DNA from: Silurus meridionalis
Taxonomy: Eukaryota > Chordata > Actinopteri > Siluriformes > Siluridae
Length of the DNA stretch: 64,000 nt
Reading direction: 5' to 3'
NCBI RefSeq assembly: GCF_014805685.1
Contig: NC_060885.1
Span: forward strand, 18,776,132 to 18,840,131
The position numbers and the translations under genes were made by a program. Below, piece after piece: positions 54,350 to 64,000 of this stretch (the first letter of the stretch is position 1; the number at the start of each line of letters is the position of its first letter). A model generated the notes under the pieces. It searched no databases, had not been told where the DNA came from, and saw only the letters and a list, made by a program, of their open reading frames with translations.

Positions 54350-55080
54350 ACAGTACCAGTCAAAAGTTTGGACACGTCTCCTGAAAGTGTTTTTATTCCT
54401 CTACTTTTGTTATTTACAAAATTGTATACTAAAACCGAAGACATCCAAACTATAAAAGAACATGTATGGAATTATAAAGTGAAAAGAAGCGTGTTAAATA
54501 ACCCAGAATATATTTTATATTTTCGATTATTTGAAGTAGCCACTTTTTTCTTTGATGAAAGCTTTGCACACTCTTGACATTCTCTCAGTCAGCCTCATGA
54601 GGAAGTCACCTGGAACGGATTTCCAACTATCTTCAGGAGTTCCCAGAAATGTTGAGTGCTTTTTGACTGCTGCTTCCTTCACTCCCTGGTCCAATTCATT
54701 CCAAACCATCTCAACAGGATTTAGATCGGGTGCTAGTGGAGGCCAGGTCATCTGATGGCATGTGCTGCTAAATGTTGTTGTAGCCATGCTGGTTAAGTGT
54801 GCTCTCAAGTGAGACTAAATCACCAACAGTGTCACCAGTAAAATACAGGTACCACCCATTCACTTTCTCCATGTCTAACAAAGACATGGCAGATAGAACT
54901 GAAATCTAATTCTAAAATCTAAATCTATTTGGACCCATCAAACCAAAGGACAGTTTTCCACTGATCTAATGTCCATTCCCTGTCTTTCTTGGATTGACTG
55001 ATTTCTGAAATTAATAATGGACCGTCTTTTCTCCTGCCTAAACTGAGTGTTTCTTGCTATAACATGGATTTCTACAGTTG
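54350..55080 (-). mobile_element. Tc1-like transposon fragment
   Basis: The plus-strand left end acagtaccagtcaaaagttt then ggacacg is a well-known fish Tc1-type terminal sequence. On the minus strand, 54808-54527 encodes a transposase C-terminal part including WPPLAPDLNPVEMVWNELDQ and VPGDFLMRLTERMSRVCKAF. Further right, gacccatcaaaccaaaggac derives from a more upstream part of the transposase gene. The other terminal repeat is missing and frameshifts are present, so it is inactive. Confidence 0.85.
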
Positions 55081-55725
55081 TGTAGTAACATTAATTGGAC
55101 TATTGAATTTGAACCACTAAAAATGAATCTGATGAGAGCTGTCATCAAAGCTAAACGTAGCTACTTTGACAAGCTAAAATATAAAAACATGTTTTGGGTT
55201 GTTTTAAACTGTTTTGTTATATATGTTATATATGTTCTTTTATAGTTTGCAGGTCTTCAGTATTAACGTGCAATATTGAAACATTTATACATTTAAGAAA
55301 AAACACTGAAGAAGAAGATGTGTCCACACTCTTAACTGGTAATGTATATATTTATAAGCATGACGTTTCTAAGGCCAGTATAAACTTTAAGTGCCACATC
55401 ATCAATACTGAAAGTATGGATCGCAAACTTTTTTTCTAAACCAGATTCAACAAACAAACAAATGGATTCAGTAGTTCCTATAACAAATAGCAGACACGCA
55501 CACACTTTGAATAAAACTAAAAGATGTCTCCACTCATTTTTATGCTTAGTGGAAAACCCCTTTGTTCAGTTACTTATTATTATTGTACGACCAGTGAATC
55601 ACACACCTCAAAGTAACACTGAAGCTATTGCTACATTCAGCTGCAGTTACTCCAGTACACCACCAGATGTCGACATTTGTCTTGTATATTCCGTATTTAG
55701 TCCCAATGAAGTTCAGTTTGAATAA
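55081..55725. other. unassigned AT-rich stretch
   Basis: Only short frames occur here, including 55462-55725, none resembling a known protein. It lies between the Tc1 and RTE relics and may itself be old repeat sequence. Confidence 0.4.
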
Positions 55726-57640
55726 GAAAGACGTCTACTGAGACGGCCGGAAAAGGAGACGTGTAGGAGAGTGGAGGTTAGGGTTGGTATTTTAAATGTT
55801 GGTACTATGACTTATAAAGGGATAGAGTTAGCTAATATGATGGAGCGGAGAAAGGTAGATATGTTGTGTGTTCAGGAGAACAAGTGGAAAAATGAGTAAT
55901 GCCATTGAAACATTGGAGGTTTAAACTGTTCTATCATGGTGTTGATGGAATGAGAAATGGTGTAAGTGTGATCCTGAAGGAAGAGTTTACTAAGAGTGTA
56001 GTAAAGGTGAAGAGAGTTTCTGATAGGGAGATGAATGTGAAGCTGGATGTTGAAGGCGTGATGATAAATGTCATCAGTGCTTATGCTCCACAAGTGGGTT
56101 GTGAGATGGAGGAGGAGAAAAAATTCTGGAGTGAGTTAGATGAAGTGGTAGAAGGTCTATTTAGGAATGAATTATTGGTGATTGTGGCAGACTTTAATGG
56201 CCATGTAGGTGAAGAGAACAGAGGTGATAAGAAGGTGATGGGCAGGTATGGCCTTAAGGAGAGGAATGTGGAAGGGCAGATGGTGGTAGATTTTGCTAAA
56301 AGGATGGAAATGGCAGTGGTAAATACTTATTTTAAGAAGAAGGAGGAGCAAAGGGTGACGTATAAAAGTGGAGGAAGGCGCACACAGGTGGACTATGTTC
56401 TATGTAGGAGATGCAACCTGATGGAGATTGGAGACTGTAAGGTGTTGGCAGGGGACAGTGTAGCTAGACAGCATCGGAAGTAAAATAGATCTGTAGGATG
56501 GTATTGGAGGTGAAGAATAGCAGAAGAGTGAGGACTGAAAGAACTATAAGATAAAGGAGGAAGACTGTAGTGTGAAATTCAGGTAAGAGGTCAGACAGGG
56601 GCTCGTTGGTGGTGAAGAGGTGCTGGATGGTTGGGCAACTACTGCAGGAGTGATAAGGGAGACAGCTAGAAAGGTACTTGGTGTGACATCTGGTAAGAGT
56701 AAGGAAGACAAAGAGATGTGGTGGTGGAATGAGGAAATGCAGGAAAGCATAAGGAGAAAGAGGTTGGCAAAGCAGAATTGGGATCAACAGAGAGATAAGA
56801 AAAGTAGGCAGGAGTATGAGGTGATGCGACAGCAGGTGAAGAGAGATGTGGCATATCAGGAGCTGTATGAAAAGTTGGACACTAAAGAAGGAGAAAAGGA
56901 TTTATTCCAACTGGCCAGACAGAGGGACTAAGCTGGGAAGGATTTGCTGGGAGTATTTTAAACAGCTGATGAACAAAAAAAATTTGAGACAGAGAAGGGC
57001 AGATGATGTGGAGAAGGTTAAGCAGGAAGTGGATAGAATTAGTAAGGAGGAAGTGAGAGCAGCGATTAAGAGGATGAAAAGTGGAAAGTCGGCAGGACCA
57101 GATGACATACCGGTAGAAGCATGGAGATGTTTATGAGAGATGGCAGTGGAGTTTTTAACCAGATTGTTTTACAAGATTTTGGAAGGTGAGAGGATGCCTG
57201 ATGAATGGAGAAGGAGTGTGCTGGTACCGGTTTTTAAGAATAAGGGAGATGTGCAGACCTGCAGTAACTACAGGGGAATAAAGTTGAACGGTCACACCAT
57301 GAAGTTATGAGAAAGAGTAGTAGAAGCCAGGCTGAGAGAAGAGGTGAGCAACAGTATGGTTTCATTCCAAGGAAGAGCACCACAGATGCATTATTTGCCT
57401 TGAGAATGTTGATGGAGAAGTATAGAGAAGGAGTTTCATTGTGTATTTGTGGATTTAGAGAAAGCGTACGACAGGGTGCAGAAAGAGAAGTTGTTGTATT
57501 GTATAAGGAAGTCAGGTGTGTCAGAGAAGTATGTGAGGGTGGTGCAGGACATGTATGAGGACAGTATGACAGCAGTGAAGTGCAACAGACAGGTTTAAGG
57601 TGGAGGTTGGATTGCATCAAGGATTAACTGTAAGAATATT
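55726..57640 (+). mobile_element. degenerate RTE-type LINE (endonuclease and partial RT)
   Basis: Order on the plus strand: an endonuclease start (GILNVGTMTYKGIELANMME, then VQENKW), a frameshift, then the rest of an apurinic-type endonuclease (56483 end) with YAPQ, VADFNGHVGEE and RTQVDYVL. A connector follows (MWWWNEEMQESIRRKRLAKQ), then the start of the reverse transcriptase (KSGKSAGPDDIPVEAW, SNYRGIKL and GLHQGLT). Many stops and frameshifts break it, and it ends before the YADD catalytic motif. This family is often mis-annotated as craniofacial development protein 2-like. Confidence 0.88.
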
Positions 57641-58115
57641 TGCAGGTACAGTGCAGGTGTGTGCAGGTTAAGTCTATCAAGTTTTGTCATTGTTTAAAAA
57701 TAAGAGATAAATACAGTGTCTTACAGTTAACATTTTGAATATATTTAGGTATGAGTATGGCTCCTGTTTTATCTATTAGCATAATACAAATTTAAACCAC
57801 AAGAGGTCAGCAGAATGCTAGCTATCTAGACAAAAATTACGCTTAGGTATAATTGAGGAATTATCAACTGTAGTCCTAAGTTTATATACAGTGTATGACC
57901 AGCATGAGGATCTTCCCCTACATGACACAGTTTTTAAAATGCTTTTTTGGATGGCTTTTTTTTCTGCAGTGTTACAGTTTCCCTTCACTGGAACTAAGGG
58001 GCCCGGCCTGTTCCTGAATGACAATGACACTGTGCACAACGAACCGACTACTTGCCAGGCCTCCTAAGTCACTATTATAATATATTATTATAATAATTTT
58101 TTATAATTATAAAAA

Positions 58116-58224
<109 letters not shown>

Positions 58225-60021
58225 CAATTATTATTATATTAATATAATATATTAATTATAATAATTTTTTCTATTGGAGGGTAATATAATCTTAAATTGG
58301 TTCTTAAGACAAATGACAAATAACTGTAGGTACCTCACATCACTGAGTGTGCCAAATCTTTACCCTACAATATTAATCTGACATTTTATATTTCATATCT
58401 TGTTGATGTTTCCGGGTAAGCACACAATCTGCACCAAAATCTGTGATACAACCTAAGTTTTGCAACCTGTGCCAGCAAACTTATTCAAATTGCCATTTGC
58501 CTTTGTAATAACGTACGTAATTCCTGTACTCTTAAATATTTTATTCGGCTATGTGATGAATGAATACTACGGCCCTCAAAACACGAACTCAAAATTATCA
58601 TTCTGGTATTTATCTTGAAATAGAGACTACAGGGTTGGCATAGCCGAGTCTGATGAAAGGCCAACAGTAGTGAGACAAAGTTGCCTCAGAAATTCTTCAC
58701 GCCTGATAAGACTCCTTGCTTGCTGCCCTAAAGCAACAAGCAACAAATCCTCTGCCCAGGCATGTGTGTGCTGTGTCACATTTCTGTTCAAAAGGGTCTA
58801 CATTCTTTTCTACTCCTACAGGCTCTTGCACTTCAAGGCACTGTCACAAATGTCCCTATTTCACTAAAAAAAAAACAATAAGTAAACATCTGAACAGTTA
58901 GTGTAGTGGTTGGGAAGTGTACAGTTACTTAAACTATAATCTCTTAAATTAATAAATACTGTATATGTAGATCCATTCTCTCTTCAATGTGTGTGCAGGT
59001 TATCCGAGAGGTTATTATTTAATTAGGGCCGCCTGGCTATAAACATATGGAAATGACCCATTAGCCCATTTCCTCTATTGCAGTTCTTGGTCTGTTTTTT
59101 CAGCCAAATGGAGACACATTCTTTGTACACAAGCTTCATTAAATGTTCTTTTTTTATGTAGAATTTATGTTTATATGTGGCAGAAGTAAATTAGTTCACA
59201 TTTTAATGTAAATAAGTTTATCAGTCTATTTTCCCACATTAGTATGTTTAATGTACAGATTATTCTACTGATTAATTATTAAAATCATCTGGATTATAAC
59301 AAATGACAAATCAAAAGCTTGGGAGTTTTTATACATAAAATGATAAAAGAGACCTCAGCTGACTATTCCAATTATCTGATGTTGTGTATTTTGCAGTCAG
59401 TTAGGATGATTATGTCGTGGAAGCCCCTCCACCCCACCAAATTCTGACCAAGTTCCTGTAAAGTTCGTGCAATCACAAAGCACAACTATAATCATGAGAG
59501 ATTTGCAAGGAGATAGCTCACATTTTCTTGCAGGAAAAAGTTCTAATTGGCCTTAATTTGATTGTTCCTAGTTTAGTCAGCATCCTCTTCCCTTTTAACT
59601 CATAACTGAGTGAAAATGCATCTAAGGAAATTAGACTCATTTTACCAGTAGAAGCACATGCTTGCACATCCACAAACAAACAAACGAAAAAAAAAGTTTT
59701 TAAAAAATTAAGGAAAAAACTAATTCCCAAAGAAAAAATGTAACATTTTTAGCACATGTGGATGAACAACATATCATTGGTACTGGCATGAGTCAGTTCT
59801 CATTTGATGTTTGTTATTCCATTTGATCTCTGTTATATTTTCCAGAGTGTGGGGAAATGAGATGTGGATGCTTTTTTTATGGAAATAGTTTTGGGAGCCT
59901 GACAGGAAGCGAAAGTCTCTCTACAGCTGTAATGTGTGAGTTCATATGCGTGTGTTTTCTTGTGTTTTCATAATTACCAGAGCTATTCAAGGAAGATAAG
60001 GTTATTGCAGTTCTAAAATCA

Positions 60022-60022
60022 A

Positions 60023-60074
<52 letters not shown>
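60022..60074. repeat. (ATT)n microsatellite
   Basis: Uninterrupted ATT trinucleotide run of about 50 bases. Confidence 0.95.
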
Positions 60075-60075
<1 letters not shown>

Positions 60076-61899
60076 TTAATATAATAATATACATTTTATT
60101 AAACAATCAATAAACACATCAGCAAAAATATAATCTATATTATTATCATGAAATATGAAACAATACATTTGTACTTGAGGTAGACATAATCTAGGTATGT
60201 CATGCATTATTGTAATAGTTAATTAGCAGAATAATCTGCAGATTCAATATACTAAGGGGGGAAATAGACTAATACTTATATAACTATATAATAATTATAT
60301 AATATCTATATATAAACAGAAACGCTTATTTTCATCCACAATTTGTTGTATAGATTTTCGTGAATGTGGAAATTATTTCATTCATTATTTATTCAGCATG
60401 TCCTGGCAATGCACACCTCCAGTTCAACATATAATAACAGACTGTTTGCTTGTATACGTGTGGAAGCAAGCCTAATAGCTGACTCTTTCTCTGTAATTGC
60501 TATTCTATCTCAGCCTCCTAGCCAGCAGGGACTAACCCCTTATGTGTGTGCGTATGCATACTCCAACAAGGTCACATACTGATGTATGACGCAGTATCTG
60601 CTAAGCAGCTTGTGACTGTTGTTGGAGCTACAGGTGTCCTGTGGATATCCCCCACATACTGCATATCCATTCTTTGTTGCAACTGTTTGTATTTCAGACA
60701 TTCACCTCTAGTGTTCTTCAGGAAGTTGAATGCTTTTATCATAACCCTGTGTGGTCAAACAGACCATCTACATGGTGTCTTTAAAACATGACATCATGGT
60801 CCTGTATTCCTGTCTGCCTCACCCTGCCCTCATAGGGGAGGAAGTAGGGAAGGGGCATATCCTCATGTATCTGGTAGGCTTTTAATACAATATATACCTA
60901 ATAGGAAGAGCCTTAGAAAGTGTCCCCAATCTCATACCAGAGGTTCATGGGTTGGCCTGTCAGTGGTATAGAAGTGCTATAAAATATTGGGCCCAACAGC
61001 TCAAAATCAGTTTGTATTCATTTTTATTTTCTTGTTCCAAAGATAAAGGTTTTCTGTCCACTTTTTAATTTTAGTCAGCAGGAACCTGCCCCTGAATACT
61101 CACATTTCACACATTATGAGTGGGAGATGCACTGCTTACTTTATCTTTTAAAAGGTTCTCGTGTAATCTGTTTTTATTTCCAGAACATTGTCATATTTGG
61201 ACCACTTCCTGCTGTGGACTCTCACTAAAAAGCAAATCATCCAAAACTCACCTACTTTATCTTTCTTTCTCACACTGTGGCACACTAACTCATGGTAAAC
61301 ATCAAAATACCAAAGCAAAGAACACAATTTACTGGCATGGACCAGGACCTACTAAGACTGCAAGTTGCACTATCATGTGGCACATATAATCATGCTTGCC
61401 AGTAAGGCTGTCTATAGTTTCAGCTTCTGTTAAGAATGATTAGACTGATGACAGCAGTCACATTGCCTTAGGCTTGCTTGAGCTGCAGTCATTCCAGAGA
61501 TGGGTCGTCAGCCTGCAATTGAACCCCAAACACTACAGATTGAAAGGTGTCCTTGCTTCAGCAGACAGAGTTCAGTCATTAGCCCTTTGGCAATGCTGCT
61601 GTTTTAAGTTGAAGGAGTCAGATTTGAGTCTTTTTCTCACTGGATAGATAATCACCAAACATAAAATATATTTTCCAAGCTGAGCAGGAGCTGCAAGATT
61701 GGCACTGTTTGTCACTATTAGCTATTACCCCATGAGATTAGCTCTCCATGCATAATTGTGGTCCAGCCCCTTGTGGCCAAAGTTTGGATAGCATGCTAGT
61801 TGTTAGCATTTGTTGTTGCTGCTCCCAGGTCACCACAACAGTCAAATGCCCTTCCTGATGCATTTCTTTTGTCATCTGAGGTTGTATTAGAGAAGCAAT

Positions 61900-62490
61900 G
61901 TGTGAAAAACTCCTCTCATGATTCAAACACCTTTAACAGGAATAACTCAAATTATGGCCGACTTTACTTTATTGAGGTTTGAGGGCATTTGTTTATGCAT
62001 AGCTCTCTAAAGGTCATGTGGTAGCATTTCAATCCGAGTGAGGTCTAGGCCATTGCAACACTTGATTCTGTTCTTTTTCATCTGTTGTAGATTTGCCAGT
62101 GTGATTGGGATCATTGTCTTGTTGCATGACCTAATATTAGCCAAGCTTTAGTTGTCGGACAATGATCCAGAAGACTTGTGGTTTGTTCAGGAGAAAATTT
62201 GCAAAAATAAGATGCGCTGCCATGCTCTTCTTAGAGAGAGATTTTCTCCTGGTAACTCTTCTAAACAAACTGTACTTGATTAGTATTTTATAATTGCACT
62301 TGGACTTTTACATTTAACATTTATCTGAGTCCTGTAGAGTTTTAGTAATTGTAATTTATAGCAATTTTTTTCTTCTATCTTTGCTGATGTGTTTTCTTCT
62401 TGGCATTGCATTAACACACAACTAAATGCTCTTTACAAATAATCAACTAAAATGTTGGCTTTTATAGAGGTGGCCACATTTGCTAACGAT
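61900..62490. repeat. interspersed repeat, probably DNA-transposon derived
   Basis: The phrases taggccattgcaacacttga and gggatcattgtcttgttgca recur widely in fish genomes in my memory. I cannot name the family or set true ends, and no intact frame remains. Confidence 0.4.
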
Positions 62491-62512
62491 CAGTTAATTA
62501 AGGCCATTTAAT

Positions 62513-62516
<4 letters not shown>

Positions 62517-62597
<81 letters not shown>

Positions 62598-62612
62598 CGA
62601 TTGATAGATAGA
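62517..62612. repeat. (GATA)n tail repeat of a LINE
   Basis: A GATA run of about 95 bases with one cgattgat interruption at its right end. It abuts the 3' end of the minus-strand LINE, so it is probably the expanded tail repeat of that LINE. Confidence 0.9.
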
Positions 62613-62913
62613 ACTTTACTGTCATTGCATAGTACAGGTACACAGCAACAAAAAACAGTTTGCCATCTACCAGAAGTGCAAAAAGTAGCAATCGCACAAA
62701 TAGTGCAGAAAAAGTAGCATATTTACAGCATGTTATATATATGTAAGCATATGTACAGTGAATAAATATAAAGGCTATAGGAGTGCAGAGATGTGTGGAC
62801 ATTGTTGAGAAGTACAGGTAAATGGTTAGGCTATGGCATTGAAAAAGAAATGTGCAGAAGTAGGAGGTTATAAGATTATGGCATTTAAGAAATGTGCAAG
62901 CTGAATAACCAAG

Positions 62914-62979
<66 letters not shown>

Positions 62980-64000
62980 GCACACATTATATACACATAT
63001 ATACATGAATGCAAAATGTTGGGCAGAATGTACAGTAAGGTGTATAAAGATACACATGAATAAAATAGTGCAGATGGTGTACGTAAAGCACAATAAGTGT
63101 GGAGAATGAGAAGTATAAAAGACATACTATGTAATATGTACAGTGTATGTATAATTGTACAGAAGATATATACAGTGTCTATACAGTGATCTAACTGTGT
63201 TGTGTAGAGTTCAGTAGTGTGATGGTGGATATAAAAAAGCTGTCCCTGAACCTGCTGGTTCTGGTGCGTATGTTCCTGTATCTCCTTCTTGATGGAAGGA
63301 GGGTTAAACAGTTTGTGACTGGGATGTGAAAAGTCCTTGATAATGTTGTGAGCTCTGCACAGACATCTGCTGTGGTGACGGTGTTCAATGGCAGGTAGTT
63401 GGCAGGTAGTTGACCACCCTTTGCAGGGCTTTGCGTTCACACACAGTGGCGCCTCCATACCACACAGTGATGGAGTTGGTCGGGATGCTCTCGATGATGC
63501 AGCGGTAGAAACTTGTTAAAATCCCTGGGGACAGATGAGCTTTCTTGAGACTCCACAAGAAGTACAGGCGTTGTTGTGCCTTCCTAAGCAGAGTTAAAAT
63601 GTTAAGGTGCCAGGACAGATCCTCAGAGATGTGAACTCCCAGGAACTTAAAGCTGGATACTTGCTCTACATCAGTTCCATTGATGTTAACTGGTAAATGT
63701 CTCCTGCTTTGGATTTCCGAAAGTCCACAATGAGCTCTTTAGTCCTTGTGGCGTTGAGGGTCAGGTTGTTGGTGGCACACCATGCTGTCAGGCTTCGGAT
63801 CTCTTCCCCGTAGGCCGATTCAACGTTGTTGCTGATCTGGCCAACCACGTGGTGTCATCTGCATACTTGATGGACCACAGTCATGGGTGAACAGGGAGTA
63901 GAGTAGCCCTGTGGGATGCCAGTGTTTAAAATGAGGGTTGAGGATACCTGGTTGCCCAACCTAACAGATTGAGGTCTGTTGGTAAAAAATCCAGAATCCA
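62613..64000 (-). mobile_element. CR1/L2/Rex1-type LINE, 3' half
   Basis: Read on the minus strand from the window edge, frames give a reverse transcriptase relic: IKYADDTTWLA-like sequence near 63865-63835, then SLTAWCATNNLTLNATRTKE and LIVDFRKSKAG. Next come a SVWYGGATVCERKALQRVV-like segment (near 63440) and a 3' UTR with a (TA)n insertion (62918-62978), ending ATGACAGTAAAGTTC before the GATA tail. Frameshifts are numerous. The element runs off the window at 64000. Confidence 0.82.
62918..62978. repeat. (TA)n microsatellite
   Basis: TA run of about 60 bases inside the 3' UTR part of the LINE. Confidence 0.97.

Noticed and set aside
54527..54808. 93-codon minus-strand frame as a host gene
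   Set aside because: WPPLAPDLNPVEMVWNELDQ is a Tc1 transposase signature.
55899..56483. 194-codon frame as a host gene (craniofacial development protein 2-like)
   Set aside because: Its motifs are those of the RTE LINE endonuclease and reverse transcriptase fragments follow it, so it is a mobile element relic.
62868..63458. 196-codon minus-strand frame as a gene
   Set aside because: It mixes LINE 3' sequence with a (TA)n run and has no conserved domain.

Overview
The window is nuclear DNA from a ray-finned fish. The evidence is vertebrate genes split into many short exons with GT-AG introns, dense (TA)n, (CA)n and (GATA)n microsatellites, many Tc1-like relics, RTE and CR1/L2/Rex1-type LINE fragments, and a tRNA-derived SINE. 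The SINE resembles one I associate with catfish genomes, so Siluriformes is my best but unproven guess. No bacterial, viral or CRISPR features were seen.

Layout. Two genes on the minus strand open the window: ipmk (inositol polyphosphate multikinase, 1501-5100, 6 coding exons, 383 aa) and cisd1 (mitoNEET, 8719-11488, 3 exons, 107 aa). Next come dhx57 (RNA helicase, plus, 13188-22821, 22 coding exons, 1422 aa) and galm (galactose mutarotase, minus, 23376-26566, 7 exons, 344 aa), arranged tail to tail. They are followed by atl2 (atlastin-2 ER-fusion GTPase, plus, 29953-40670), an unnamed coiled-coil gene of two coding exons (plus, 41968-43833, 594 aa) and hells (LSH chromatin remodeller, minus, 46916-53513, 23 coding exons, about 854 aa). 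From about 54 kb to the end I see no host gene, only transposon relics and simple repeats. I derived exon borders by hand from splice signals, phase continuity and protein family resemblance.

Synteny. From general knowledge, IPMK and CISD1 are neighbours on human 10q, and DHX57, GALM and ATL2 lie together on human 2p22. HELLS is on a different part of 10q. The window therefore joins three blocks that are separate in human. The genes do not form one pathway: they cover inositol phosphate signalling, mitochondrial Fe-S biology, RNA remodelling, galactose metabolism, ER shaping and DNA-methylation-linked chromatin remodelling.

Points worth checking are a one-base contraction that breaks the hells frame in exon 5, an unresolved first exon junction and a candidate alternative last exon in atl2, perfect hairpins in dhx57 and atl2 introns, a GC-AG intron in dhx57, an E2F-site cluster upstream of hells, and the unnamed coiled-coil gene. 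I found no convincing new multi-gene system.
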